DNA of 64,000 nucleotides from Clostridium formicaceticum (GCF_001854185.1 NZ_CP017603.1:372001-436000); one strand, 5' to 3'. Positions 44,019 to 53,343 are shown, numbered from the stretch's first letter. Program-made: numbers and translations. Notes: a model not told the origin generated them from the sequence alone.

Positions 44019-46496
44019 CTAAGCTTTTTTATAGCTTGGCTCAATGTTCACTTTCTTTAGTCTTAAGGAATTATAAACTACGTTTAGTGAACTTATCGAC
44101 ATGGCAGCTGCACCAATCATTGGATGTAATAGACCAAACATCGCCACTGGAATGGCTAAAGCATTGTAAAACCATGCCCAAAAGTAGTTTTCTTTAATTT
44201 TTCTAAAGGTAGCCCTAGATAGTTTAATAGCAGATATAATACCGCTTAGTTCCCCTCTAACCAAGGTTACATCAGCAGCTTCAATAGCAATATCTGTCCC
44301 TGTACCGATGGCAATACCAACGTTGGCTTGTTTTAATGCAGGAGCGTCATTAATTCCATCCCCCACCATGGCTACTGTAGCATACTTTTCTTGAAGTCTC
44401 ACTACTTCTTCTACCTTGCCATCCGGTAACACTTCAGCAATCACATGACTGATACCTACTTTTTTGCCTATGGCTGCAGCAGTCCTCTGGTTATCTCCTG
44501 TAATCATGGCTGTTATGATCCCCATGGCTTCTAATTCTCTTATGGCTTCAATCGAATCTTCTTTTAAGGGATCTGCCACTGCTACAATTCCTAACAATTT
44601 CTTATCTTGAGCAATCATCATGGCAGTTTTAGCTTCTTCCTCCAACCTAACTAGCTCTTCCTCATAGGCTTCATAGGCAATGTTATTTTCCTTCATTAAC
44701 TTTCTATTGCCTACCAATATCCTTGTACCATCAATGCTTCCAACTACCCCCATACCTACAATAGCTTCGAAGTCCTTTACCTCTCCCAATGGGATTTGTT
44801 GATCCTTTGCCTTTTCTACAATAGCATGAGCTAAGGGATGTTCTGAAGCATTTTCAATACTTCCAGCAAAATAGAGGACTTCCTTTTCTTTTATGCCTTC
44901 TACTGTTACAAGGTCTGTTACCTCAGGTTTTCCTTTTGTGATGGTTCCCGTTTTATCAAAGGCAATAGCCTTTACATCTTTAAAGGTTTGTACCGCCTCG
45001 CCATTGCGAATCAAGATCCCTTTTTCTGCACCAATACCACTCCCTACCATTAAAGCAGTTGGTGTTCCTAAACCTAATGCACAAGGGCAAGCGATAACTA
45101 AAACAGCTGTCGATGTAACAAAAGCCAGTGTAAGCGGCGTTAAGTCTGGATTTACCCATGGTAAAAAGTTTGCTCCCCATTCAATAATACCTCTATGAAA
45201 ATTAGGGAATAAATTGAAAGAAACAAAAGTTCCTATGGTGAGTAGAATAATGACAGGTACAAAATAACCTGTTACCCGATCAGCAAATTCCTGTATCGGT
45301 ACCTTAGAACCCTGACACTCCTCCACCATTTTTATTACTTGTGATAGGAAAGTATCCTTACCTACCTTTGTCACTTCCACTTTTAAGCGTCCCTGTTTAT
45401 TCAATGTAGCTCCTATAACCTCATGGCCTTTTTCTCTTTTTACCGGCATAGATTCACCAGTAGCCATGGATTCATCCACTAAACTATTCCCATCAATCAC
45501 AATACCATCGGTGGGAATTTTTTCTCCTGGTCGAATCACCATAATATCTCCTACCTGTAACTCTTTTACTGATACCTCAATTTCTTCTCCATTCACAAGA
45601 ATCTTTGCTGTTTTCGCCCCCATTTGGAGCAATTTTTTTATAGCCTGAGAAGCTCTTCCCTTAGCACGAATTTCCAAATACTTCCCAACTAGATGCAAAC
45701 TCATAATGGTGGTAGCCATCTCTATAAAAGTCTGTATTGGAAAGATAAAACCTAACAAACCAATTAAGTAGGGAGGTAAGGAACCCAGCGTTACCAAAAC
45801 ATCCATGTTAGGACTTTTATTTTTCAAAGCTTTAAAGCTTGCTTTATGAACATGCAGTCCTGTACCAAATATGATAGGAAACCCTAACACTACCGTCATA
45901 AGAAAATAACCTGGAATAGGCCACATAAACATATGAACTATCATCAAACCCATAATAGCCCCTGTAAAAATCAGAGAGGTCATCATGGTTTTTTTTGCCT
46001 TCTTTACTTTTATTTCATCCTCATCTGCTTCTTCCTTCACTTCTTCCTCCAAAATTAGTTCATAGCCTAGAGCAGAAATTTTTCTTTTCATTTCCGTTAG
46101 ACGAATCACTGTAGGATCATATGTCACCGTTACCTTCTCTACCGCAAAGTTCACACTGGCAGAAATAACCCCCTCCATTTTATTCATGGTTTTTTCTACA
46201 CGGTTTGCGCATGCACTACAGGTCATGCCTTGAACTTTTAGTGTTTTTTTCTCCTGTTGACCCGATGCTTCTGCTGAAACTACATAGCCTAAGCTTGTAA
46301 TAATATCCATAATAGCCTCTAAGGTGATTTTATCTTTATCAAATTCTACCTGTGCTTTCTCTACAGCAAAATTGATGTTTGCTCCTATAACCCCTTCTGT
46401 TTTATTTAACTTTCTCTCTATTCCTGCCGCACAACTGCTACAGGACATCCCCTGAACTTTAAAGGATACTTTTTCTATATTATTTGATTGTGCCAT
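44019..46496 (-). CDS. copA: Copper-exporting P1B-type ATPase
   Basis: An 825-residue Cu+ pump. Two N-terminal heavy-metal domains (GMSCSSC near residue 16, GMTCSAC near residue 86), eight membrane helices, TGES actuator loop, the transmembrane CPCALGL copper site, phosphorylation motif DKTGTITKGK, SEHPLA nucleotide site and GDGINDAPAL. The ATG at 46496 has GGGGAG upstream; the 5' neighbour, a 50-residue Cys-rich membrane protein, ends 15 bases before it. The promoter in front of this pair contains a CsoR-type operator, so copper should induce it. Confidence 0.96.
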   Translation of the reverse strand: MAQSNNIEKVSFKVQGMSCSSCAAGIERKLNKTEGVIGANINFAVEKAQVEFDKDKITLEAIMDIITSLGYVVSAEASGQQEKKTLKVQGMTCSACANRVEKTMNKMEGVISASVNFAVEKVTVTYDPTVIRLTEMKRKISALGYELILEEEVKEEADEDEIKVKKAKKTMMTSLIFTGAIMGLMIVHMFMWPIPGYFLMTVVLGFPIIFGTGLHVHKASFKALKNKSPNMDVLVTLGSLPPYLIGLLGFIFPIQTFIEMATTIMSLHLVGKYLEIRAKGRASQAIKKLLQMGAKTAKILVNGEEIEVSVKELQVGDIMVIRPGEKIPTDGIVIDGNSLVDESMATGESMPVKREKGHEVIGATLNKQGRLKVEVTKVGKDTFLSQVIKMVEECQGSKVPIQEFADRVTGYFVPVIILLTIGTFVSFNLFPNFHRGIIEWGANFLPWVNPDLTPLTLAFVTSTAVLVIACPCALGLGTPTALMVGSGIGAEKGILIRNGEAVQTFKDVKAIAFDKTGTITKGKPEVTDLVTVEGIKEKEVLYFAGSIENASEHPLAHAIVEKAKDQQIPLGEVKDFEAIVGMGVVGSIDGTRILVGNRKLMKENNIAYEAYEEELVRLEEEAKTAMMIAQDKKLLGIVAVADPLKEDSIEAIRELEAMGIITAMITGDNQRTAAAIGKKVGISHVIAEVLPDGKVEEVVRLQEKYATVAMVGDGINDAPALKQANVGIAIGTGTDIAIEAADVTLVRGELSGIISAIKLSRATFRKIKENYFWAWFYNALAIPVAMFGLLHPMIGAAAMSISSLNVVYNSLRLKKVNIEPSYKKA

Positions 46497-46510
46497 ATTT
46501 TCCACTCCCC

Positions 46511-46663
46511 TCAATCATTTATTTCACGCTCTTTGCTACAACAACTAGACTTGTTATTCTTCATGGTTTCTCCTTTATCGCTATGTCCTCCGCAACATCC
46601 ACCTCTCTTTACCATAAAGTATATCCCTATTGCCACCAAAACAACAATAATTAGATCATTCAT
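46511..46663 (-). CDS. Small membrane protein with Cys-rich tail, upstream of copA
   Basis: A 50-residue protein with a strong AAGGAGG site: a single membrane helix (LIIVVLVAIGIYFMV, residues 4-18), then KRGGCCGGHSDKG and a C-terminal SSCCSKE. Two CC pairs and a His suggest metal binding on one side of the membrane. It lies between the CsoR-controlled promoter and copA, so it may hand copper to CopA or buffer it. I know no named family for it; assignment rests on context. Confidence 0.75.
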   Translation of the reverse strand: MNDLIIVVLVAIGIYFMVKRGGCCGGHSDKGETMKNNKSSCCSKEREIND

Positions 46664-46750
46664 TTATATACCTCCTTAATTTTTTTAATATATAAAGATA
46701 AATATATAACCATATATTAGGTGTAAGCTATTTTTTTACTTCAAACACCC

Positions 46751-46767
46751 TACCCCCCTTAGGTATA
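46751..46767. promoter_or_regulatory. Second, weaker CsoR-like site
   Basis: TACCCCCCTTAGGTATA resembles the stronger operator next to it and lies at or just past the expected transcription start of the copA unit. Confidence 0.45.
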
Positions 46768-46795
46768 TTATACCCCCTGTGGGTATAATATACAA
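46767..46795 (-). promoter_or_regulatory. Promoter of the copA operon
   Basis: TTGTAT, 17-base spacer, TATAAT on the minus strand; the spacer is filled by the CsoR-type palindrome. Confidence 0.75.
46769..46787. promoter_or_regulatory. CsoR-type copper operator
   Basis: TATACCCCCTGTGGGTATA is a TATACCC-N5-GGGTATA palindrome, the pattern bound by the Cu(I) sensor CsoR. It sits between the -35 and -10 boxes. No csoR gene is in the window. Confidence 0.75.
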
Positions 46796-46819
46796 CTATT
46801 ATTTTTATCACTTATCTAA

Positions 46820-46849
46820 AAAGAGAATCCTTTCTATTGGATTCTCTTC
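46820..46849 (-). terminator. Terminator after the 78-residue membrane protein gene
   Basis: GAGAATCC and GGATTCTC form an 8-bp stem followed on the minus strand by TTTTT. Confidence 0.75.
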
Positions 46850-46873
46850 GTTATTTGGTCTCAGCTTTTACTA

Positions 46874-47110
46874 CTACTGTATTTGTTTTTCAGCCTGCTC
46901 ATCTTCACAACAGCCTTGCTTTCTTCCTTTAAACATAAATACCATCATTCCTATATGCATCAAAGGACAAATCAGTAACATGGCATAAGGAGCCAGCCTT
47001 CCCACTGGCCCTAGTTGAATTCCTAACCTTGGTAAAAATAAAATTGCTGCTAGCGGTACCAAACAACATAATAACATCATCATTCCATGGTTTTTACCCT
47101 TATGATTCAT
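46874..47110 (-). CDS. Small Met/His/Cys-containing membrane protein (DUF2933-like)
   Basis: A 78-residue protein: MNHKGKNHGMMMLLCCLVPLA forms a Met/His/Cys-bearing first helix, a second helix spans about residues 41-60 (PYAMLLICPLMHIGMMVFMF), and the tail KQGCCEDEQAEKQ holds a CC pair. Two-helix proteins of this kind are frequent beside copper-resistance genes in Firmicutes. It is 24 bases downstream of the LDCC-type small gene and upstream of the copA unit, from which it is separated by a terminator. Role in copper handling is inferred from residues and place. Confidence 0.7.
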   Translation of the reverse strand: MNHKGKNHGMMMLLCCLVPLAAILFLPRLGIQLGPVGRLAPYAMLLICPLMHIGMMVFMFKGRKQGCCEDEQAEKQIQ

Positions 47111-47134
47111 TTAGACGCCCCCATTCTTTAAGGT

Positions 47135-47245
47135 TTATTTTTTTATTTTTTTATTCAAATCACAACAATCCATTTTCTTGCTACCTAAGTTCTTTTGATT
47201 TGCTTTTTCAATGGACTTCAGTAACTTCTGAAACCATTTTTTCAC
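47135..47245 (-). CDS. LDCC-motif putative metal-binding small protein
   Basis: A 36-residue protein with a perfect AGGAGG 7 bases before a GTG start. Sequence pattern: KKWFQKLLKSIEKANQKN, then KKMDCCDLNKK, i.e. an amphipathic helix followed by an (L/M)DCC-DLN motif known from a family of tiny clostridial proteins annotated as putative metal-binding. It is the first of a row of small Cys-rich genes leading to copA. Function unproven. Confidence 0.7.
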   Translation of the reverse strand: MKKWFQKLLKSIEKANQKNLGSKKMDCCDLNKKIKK

Positions 47246-47417
47246 CTGTATACCTCCTTTTGTGTTAGCTTCATTATACTTCAACCTACTGATGCCAGTT
47301 GAACTTGTAAATGTATATCTATCTTTTATATATGCAATATTTATGCCAATTCCTTTTTCTTGGTATAAACATATTTCTATCATCTATCTTTTGCGATTTC
47401 CCACAGTAACTGTAGCA

Positions 47418-47486
47418 AATAAAGCAATGGCATAAAAAAAGATCACTATACTCTAGTGATCCTTTTTTTATGCCATTGCTTTATTG
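47418..47486. terminator. Long nearly symmetric hairpin (terminator or palindromic repeat)
   Basis: About 30 bases on each side of TACTC (47449-47453) are complementary except for one bulged C: AAAGCAATGGCATAAAAAAA and GATCACTA pair with TAGTGATC-C-TTTTTTTATGCCATTGCTTT. The core GATCACTA hairpin with T tract works as a terminator in both directions; the extra GC-containing outer arms are unusual. Confidence 0.7.
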
Positions 47487-47551
47487 TTTTAAACACACTA
47501 CCATAATGTACAATAATTTTATCCTCCAGGAAAGGGGGTGACCCCAAGTTT

Positions 47552-48685
47552 CTACACTGTTTTTTCCTCATTATTTTTCTTCTCTGTTTTTTCTGTCAGC
47601 AGCCCAGATGCCACAGCAGTTAAAGGAATGCATAATATTAAACCAATGCTTCCGGCAAAAGCCCTTATAATTTCTGTGGCAATAATATCAAGATTAATAA
47701 TCCTTACCAAAGGGTCTTGATAGGCAGTAAATAGTAGCAATAGAGGGATAGCGCTACCTGTATAGGCTAGAATAAGGGTATTGGTCATGGTTCCCATGAT
47801 ATCCTTTCCTATATTCATTCCTGATTGAATCAATGCTTTTGTAGAGATATTCGGGTTTAGACTTTTAATTTCCTCCATACTAGACGCAATGGATATACCT
47901 ACATCCATTACTGCCCCCAATGCCCCCATAATAATCCCCGCAAACAATAAACCCCTGAAATCAAAATTTACTCCCTGGGGAATATACATTAACATCATAG
48001 CTTCATCATTAGATAGTCCCGTTAGACTCACCTTTGATCCTATAACATAAGCAATCAGCCCTGCTATAAATACCCCACCCAATACGCCAATAATAGCAGC
48101 ATAGCTTTTTGTATTTATGCCGCCTACCACCAGCATCGTGATACAAGTAACTACAAAAGATACAGCAACAGTCAGCAGGATAGGACTATAGCCTGCCAAT
48201 AACCCTGGTAGTAATACCTTCAATATCAATAGGATGGTTAAAGTCAGTGTCAAAATTGTCTTCAATCCCTTAAATCCCCCCACAAAGAGCAGCAGGATAG
48301 CAAATAATCCTAGTACAATATAGATATAGGTATCCCTTAAATACTCAGAGATATAGATATCTACCGCTCCATCCTCCATATCCTGTACTGTTACTAATAC
48401 CTTATCTCCTGGTTGAACAATGATATCATAACCAAAACTTCCTGTAAGGCTGTGGATTACTTGAAATTGCTGTCCCTTATATTCTCCTGAAAGAACTTCC
48501 AAGGTCACCAGCATACTTTCTGTAAAAAAGTCGTTTTCTAAAGCATCTTCTTCTAACGCCTGCACATCTACTACCCTGGCTCTTTCAATCACTGGTTCTG
48601 CCTGCAAACTATCAGCAAAGGCCATATTACTACCTATGATGGTGATTAATAGCATAAAGGCTAATATAAAAGTGATTTTTTTCAT
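47552..48685 (-). CDS. YibE/F-family membrane protein
   Basis: A 377-residue protein with a signal peptide (residues 1-24), an extracellular beta-rich part (about 25-120: VIERARVVDVQ...VTVQD) and seven to eight membrane helices from residue 128 on. The conserved blocks GGFKGLKTILTLTLTI, GALGAVMDVGISIASSMEEI and the GKDIMGTMTNTLILAYTG region are those of YibE/F. The family is widespread in Firmicutes with no firm function; transport has been suggested. Single-gene unit between terminator-like hairpin and the HAD operon end. Confidence 0.88.
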   Translation of the reverse strand: MKKITFILAFMLLITIIGSNMAFADSLQAEPVIERARVVDVQALEEDALENDFFTESMLVTLEVLSGEYKGQQFQVIHSLTGSFGYDIIVQPGDKVLVTVQDMEDGAVDIYISEYLRDTYIYIVLGLFAILLLFVGGFKGLKTILTLTLTILLILKVLLPGLLAGYSPILLTVAVSFVVTCITMLVVGGINTKSYAAIIGVLGGVFIAGLIAYVIGSKVSLTGLSNDEAMMLMYIPQGVNFDFRGLLFAGIIMGALGAVMDVGISIASSMEEIKSLNPNISTKALIQSGMNIGKDIMGTMTNTLILAYTGSAIPLLLLFTAYQDPLVRIINLDIIATEIIRAFAGSIGLILCIPLTAVASGLLTEKTEKKNNEEKTV

Positions 48686-48840
48686 AATATACTTCCTCCT
48701 TATCTAGTGTAGGCACTTCAGCCTTTATCTGCCCCTTTATGCAGTATGGCATTCTCTATCTTCAATTTTAACCATAACACATAACTAATTATGCAATATC
48801 TATACCAGTATTTTAAAGTCCATTGATTTTATTCGTAAGC

Positions 48841-49692
48841 TTAAACAGTTTCCTCTGCTACTTGATGCCAATTCTTTTCTAACGCTATATTTAAGTCCTC
48901 AATATATTTCAGTATTTCTTCCGCAGCCAGGATTCCTGTATCTGAAGTGATTTTTATTTTACTTTCTTTATCCTCATCCTGATACAGCCTCCCTAGTTCT
49001 CCCTGTAGCGGTGTTATACTGTAGTCAGCCTTCTGAAGCATAGGCAGGTCCATAAGAGAGTCCCCTGCCGCTGTAATAAAATCAGGACTTATATGATCAC
49101 ATAGATATTCAACTGCTTCACCTTTATTTATTACGCTGGGAATAAAATATAGTTTTCGTCGCTGTAAATAAGCATTCCAATGATTTTCCTTTAACCAATC
49201 CATGAAACTATCTAATTTCTCCTTTGGTAAACAATCCTGCCGGACAATAAAGTAATAAAATAAATCGTCTGCCCTTCTTTGAGAAACCACCCAGTCGGCA
49301 GAATAAATCTCTTTAAATTTCAAAAGTACCTCCTCATAGGACAAACAGTTCTTTCTAACTTTTTCCTTCACCAAAGCCTCCCAAGTCTCATCAACTTTTC
49401 CACCAATGAGAAGGGTTCCTCCATTGCTAACGATGGCATACCTTGGAAAAATCTCCTTTTGGAAAAGTGTGATTCTTTTATACTGTTCTATCGTTCGGGT
49501 GGTGACAGGAACAAAGAGTATTTTTTTAGAAAGAGCTTTTAACCTGCTTATAGCTTCCTCCGTCATATAGGAAATTTCTCTGCCATCCTTTGTTTCTATC
49601 AAACGTACTTTGGTCTTGGTTAGACAGTTTTCATCTTGTAAAAATCTAGCTCCATAAATTAACGTCTCATCTAGGTCACAGGTAAATAGCAT
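48841..49692 (-). CDS. HAD-superfamily phosphatase (Ter-module type)
   Basis: A 283-residue HAD hydrolase with motif I TCDLDETL at the very N-terminus, motif II VTTRT, and motif IV AGDSLMDLPML; the cap type is that of Cof/sucrose-phosphatase-like enzymes. It is the last gene of the operon 54024-48841 and overlaps the StiP-type gene by one base (TAATG), so it is translationally coupled. In the module described from tellurium-resistance loci the HAD enzyme is thought to remove a phosphate from a nucleotide-like product. Substrate not known. Confidence 0.88.
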   Translation of the reverse strand: MLFTCDLDETLIYGARFLQDENCLTKTKVRLIETKDGREISYMTEEAISRLKALSKKILFVPVTTRTIEQYKRITLFQKEIFPRYAIVSNGGTLLIGGKVDETWEALVKEKVRKNCLSYEEVLLKFKEIYSADWVVSQRRADDLFYYFIVRQDCLPKEKLDSFMDWLKENHWNAYLQRRKLYFIPSVINKGEAVEYLCDHISPDFITAAGDSLMDLPMLQKADYSITPLQGELGRLYQDEDKESKIKITSDTGILAAEEILKYIEDLNIALEKNWHQVAEETV

Positions 49693-50792
49693 TATTGATC
49701 ACCTCTTAGGGACTGAATCAATCCGCAGCATTTATAGTGCATAGATGGAAACACCTCTATCGGTACATTTTTCTCCTTAGCTAGCAGGAGGATATGTTCT
49801 AAAGCTGGATCACTTTCCTTTTTTACCAATACTTTCCATGGCATTCTTCTGAGGAGAACCCGAGTTGTTTCTCCAATCCCTGGTTTAATATAATGAATGC
49901 TTTCTATACGAAACTGCTGCTGTACTTTTTCTATATCTTTCCACCCTAGCCAACTGACCTTATAGTCCAGCTGATGCTGTATTTGTTTTTCAATTTCCAT
50001 CATTGCCCCAGAAAACTCATCGGAAATCCTATCCACAAACAGGTTCGATACATCTTCATCCCTTAATTCCTTATAATACTTAACGCCATGAAAATCTTCA
50101 TCTCCAATTAAATCATACCGATGCACAGTACGGCTAATAAGCCCTGAGACCGTTGCATTTAAACAAGCACTGGGAATTAAAAAATCCTCTCTTGTTCCAA
50201 AAGTCTTCACACAATACCCAGGATCCGCAAGAACTGCTAGATCATTATCCAAAGCTATACCGTAATTTTTCTCGAAGGTATTGCAGGATTCTGTTAATAC
50301 TTTGGTAATAGCTCCCTTTCCTGTCCATCCATCAACAAATTGAATTTTCTTTGATGGGTGATTTCTCAAAATATAGTGAAGGGCATTTTCATCCATCCCT
50401 TTTCCCCGAATAATGGAAATACTGTAGTGTGGTAAATCTACAGCATATTTTTGTAGAATATAGCGCTTGATTAATATACCTATGGGCGTGCCGGCTCTGG
50501 CTAAAGAAACCAATACAACATCTTTGCCTTTATTTTTTATAACTTTCTCAGAAACCACCCCCACTGCTGTCGCCAACTTTTTAGCCGACTTATTTAAAGA
50601 CATATGAAATAGGTCCATATAAGCTTCAGAAGGTTTATACTCTATAGGTAGCATCTCAGAATAATGTTTTCCCTGCTGCATCTGTTGTTCTCTATATCTA
50701 GTGTCCTGCTCCAATACAGCATGACTGATATCCTTCAATAAAAAAATAACATCTTTAGAAGCATAACTCCCTATGGATGCTGGTTCATTCAT
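49692..50792 (-). CDS. StiP/PELOTA-type phosphoribosyltransferase-like protein
   Basis: A 366-residue protein of the family annotated as cysteine protease StiP, more likely PRTase-related. The N-terminal two thirds hold LVSLARAGTPIGILIKRY, YSISIIRGKGMDENAL, IQFVDGWTGKGAI (PRPP-loop-like) and LADPGYC; the last ~80 residues (KVLVKKESDPALEHILLLAKEKNVPIEVFPSM) match a PELOTA-type RNA-binding fold. Start at 50792 follows GGGAGGTAAG; it overlaps the PRTase-TRSP gene by 8 bases. Together with its neighbours it forms the predicted nucleoside-like-metabolite synthesis module. Confidence 0.85.
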   Translation of the reverse strand: MNEPASIGSYASKDVIFLLKDISHAVLEQDTRYREQQMQQGKHYSEMLPIEYKPSEAYMDLFHMSLNKSAKKLATAVGVVSEKVIKNKGKDVVLVSLARAGTPIGILIKRYILQKYAVDLPHYSISIIRGKGMDENALHYILRNHPSKKIQFVDGWTGKGAITKVLTESCNTFEKNYGIALDNDLAVLADPGYCVKTFGTREDFLIPSACLNATVSGLISRTVHRYDLIGDEDFHGVKYYKELRDEDVSNLFVDRISDEFSGAMMEIEKQIQHQLDYKVSWLGWKDIEKVQQQFRIESIHYIKPGIGETTRVLLRRMPWKVLVKKESDPALEHILLLAKEKNVPIEVFPSMHYKCCGLIQSLRGDQ

Positions 50793-52197
50793 AGCGCTTA
50801 CCTCCCACACAAAATATAAAAAACACATGAGAAATCCCCAGCTTCTTTGCTACCTCCACCAGAGGTGCAAGTCTTTGAGAAGGAATTTCCCGTTCAAAAA
50901 AAATATATAGATCATCATAAGAAGCATAAGGAATATTATATAAGTAATTTATGATCTCAGGGTCATCAGGACTTTCAAAAGAGAAAGCATTTTGCACAGC
51001 ATAGTTTTCTCTTTTCTCTGGGAAAATAGGACTTCTGGTGGTAGCATGATACCTCACCCCTTCACCCATATGGGCTGCGATTCTCATAGGCAAGTAAATA
51101 AACTCTCCTGTTCCAAGACATAAGGAATATTTTCCTTTCCTCATTTTTCTCAAAATGCTTCCAATGGCTTCTGTAGCTTCATCAACAATATTTTTATCCT
51201 TTGAACCTATCCCAAATCTCCCTGTCTCTAGTAGATAAGGGGTCTTATTTTTCTCTCCCAATGAGTTTACAGAGGAAAAGGGCAGTATATTAGGAAAAAA
51301 TTCATCAAAACATAATGTTTTTATCTCCACTTGAGAGGTTAAACCTTCTCCCTCCGCCTTTTCTGTAGGAGGATTCACTTTTGTTACTTCTCGGTTCATC
51401 TTTTCTCTTATTTTAATTCTACCTGAAATTAAAGACACCGTTTGAATTCGAATACCTAGCTTAGATTCTAATAAGCGAAACCGCTGTTGATCCTCTTCAG
51501 AACGCCAATCCAGTAGAGATACTACAACGTAATCTTTTCGCGGGTATTTTTTCTGTATGGCGGTAATGAAGTTTAGGGCAGTTTTTCCTGTAGTTATTTC
51601 GTCATCAATTAACACAACAGGACTTGAGGACTTTAATAGATCTTTATCTACAGAATAGTACCGATGGGATGTGGCATGGGAGTGTTCCTCTTCAAAGTTA
51701 ATCAACGACGCCATTTCAGGAATCTTTTCCCGTGTGGTATGAATATAAGTGCATCCATGGGAAAAGCAGTCAAAAACTGAATGACCTAGGGCTGTTGCTG
51801 TTTCAGCAAAACCTATGAAGATCACTGGTTCTGGCAATACAAAAGGATTCTTTTTTATCAGCTGATAGGTTTCTTCACATTTTTTTTCCTGCGCAATGGC
51901 TTCAATAATAGATTCAATGAGGGTTGTCTTTTTACCATAAATCGCTTCCATATAGGTTGCAGCTAAAGCTGCACCTCCTAATAAGGAAATATAAGGAGGC
52001 ACAGGAATATGTTTTCCCAGTATTTTACTAACAAACAAAAAACGTCTATTTTTATTTTTGCGGGCCGCCACAGAAAACAGTCGATCAAGAGGAATTTCAT
52101 AAGGATTATGAAAAATTTCAGCAGTTAACTCAAAATCATTTGCAATAGAAAAATTCCATTCTTCACGTGAGCAGGTTGGTAAAGTTTTTTCTTTCAT
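50785..52197 (-). CDS. Phosphoribosyltransferase with C-terminal TRSP domain
   Basis: A 470-residue two-domain protein. The PRTase part includes VIFIGFAETATALGHSVF, RYYSVDKD and the PRPP-binding PVVLIDDEITTGKTALNFI. The C-terminal part has the TRSP signature in YHATTRSPIFP together with LCLGTGEFIYLPMRIA. This combination is diagnostic of the Ter-associated biosynthetic module. Start at 52197 (GGGGTG 6 bases upstream) overlaps the lyase gene by 35 bases, so the two are tightly coupled. Confidence 0.9.
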   Translation of the reverse strand: MKEKTLPTCSREEWNFSIANDFELTAEIFHNPYEIPLDRLFSVAARKNKNRRFLFVSKILGKHIPVPPYISLLGGAALAATYMEAIYGKKTTLIESIIEAIAQEKKCEETYQLIKKNPFVLPEPVIFIGFAETATALGHSVFDCFSHGCTYIHTTREKIPEMASLINFEEEHSHATSHRYYSVDKDLLKSSSPVVLIDDEITTGKTALNFITAIQKKYPRKDYVVVSLLDWRSEEDQQRFRLLESKLGIRIQTVSLISGRIKIREKMNREVTKVNPPTEKAEGEGLTSQVEIKTLCFDEFFPNILPFSSVNSLGEKNKTPYLLETGRFGIGSKDKNIVDEATEAIGSILRKMRKGKYSLCLGTGEFIYLPMRIAAHMGEGVRYHATTRSPIFPEKRENYAVQNAFSFESPDDPEIINYLYNIPYASYDDLYIFFEREIPSQRLAPLVEVAKKLGISHVFFIFCVGGKRYE

Positions 52198-53338
52198 GAA
52201 ACACCCCATAAATTTTAGATTTTATCATAATTTTCTTAGCCCAATGAATATGCGGCTTAATTTCGTTCATTTTATTAGCATATTGGCTTTTAATTACGCC
52301 TAGCTGGCCATTGTTGTTGGATAGTATACTACGAGCATCTATATACTCCTCATGACTCACCACCTGAAGGGCTTGTACAGGGAGAATATGGCTTGGATGG
52401 ATAATGGTTTTTCCTGTTAATCCATTTGCCTTATCCAATAAAACCTCGTGAATTAAACCATCTAAATATTTATCCAATATTTGCGCCCGTAACTTAATTC
52501 CCTTCTCACCATAAGCATTTTCGAAGGGACCTTGGCGAAGTTGGGGCTTTAAAATTCTATCAGCCTTTGAAAAATACTCCCATACCGGCCCTGAAACCAC
52601 ATGCCCTTCTTCTGCACGACAAAAAAAGTTTACAATATCCCCAATACAATCCCGAATCACTGCGATATCGTAAATCCTTAAGTCATAACTTCTACGAATA
52701 CCAAATAAACCTGAAAAATCTGTAGCGCCAATCCGTATATTTAGCACTAAATCTCTGTACTTGTCTAATAGCTTCTTTATATTATTTAGGGCATCTATCC
52801 TGGATTCTTTGTAGATGATTTCCGGAGCCTCTAAAATCGGCATCCCATACAATTTGATCTTCAGATGATGGTTAAGCTTTTTTAATTGTTGAAAATAAGC
52901 TTCACCATTATATTGAGAAAATTTAGGAAAAACAAAGCCTGTTATAAGGCAGAGGGTTTCACCTGCTACCATCATCATTCTTTCCATTTGTTCAATATTC
53001 CGTACCCTTACGAAAATAAGCGGAAGCTTTGTACTATCCATCCCTCCTGTTTCTATTGCTAGATGTAATATTTTTAAATGTTCCCATAGTTTTTCCTCAG
53101 CCCTTTGAATTTCATGATCTCCAACAGCATCCTCTAGACAAAGCACCATAGACATTAGGCCCTTATGTTTACAGTGAATAATCTCTTCAGAAATTCCTTC
53201 TCTTGTTACTGGCATATAAAGAACCGCCCCTAGTGCATAGGCTAATAAGTCTTTCTCACTATCCCTTTGAAATTCCCCAGGTAAGGAATAAAAAATGTCT
53301 TGCTTTTTTTCATAGGTTAAATCATCAAAATATCTCAT
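52163..53338 (-). CDS. HpcH/HpaI-type C-C bond lyase (TIM barrel, Ter-module type)
   Basis: A 391-residue TIM-barrel protein related to citrate lyase beta-chain and HpcH/HpaI aldolases: MVLCLEDAVGDHEIQRAEEKL (metal-binding acidic pair), IFVRVRN, LNIRIGATDFSGLFGIRR and GKTIIHPSHI. In the Ter module this family is thought to make or cleave a C-C bond in the sugar or base part of the product. The ATG at 53338 gives MRYFDDLTYE, the usual start; it lies 5 bases after the AIM24 stop. Ribosome-binding site is weak, so coupling to AIM24 translation is likely. Confidence 0.87.
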   Translation of the reverse strand: MRYFDDLTYEKKQDIFYSLPGEFQRDSEKDLLAYALGAVLYMPVTREGISEEIIHCKHKGLMSMVLCLEDAVGDHEIQRAEEKLWEHLKILHLAIETGGMDSTKLPLIFVRVRNIEQMERMMMVAGETLCLITGFVFPKFSQYNGEAYFQQLKKLNHHLKIKLYGMPILEAPEIIYKESRIDALNNIKKLLDKYRDLVLNIRIGATDFSGLFGIRRSYDLRIYDIAVIRDCIGDIVNFFCRAEEGHVVSGPVWEYFSKADRILKPQLRQGPFENAYGEKGIKLRAQILDKYLDGLIHEVLLDKANGLTGKTIIHPSHILPVQALQVVSHEEYIDARSILSNNNGQLGVIKSQYANKMNEIKPHIHWAKKIMIKSKIYGVFHERKNFTNLLT

Positions 53339-53343
53339 AAACT

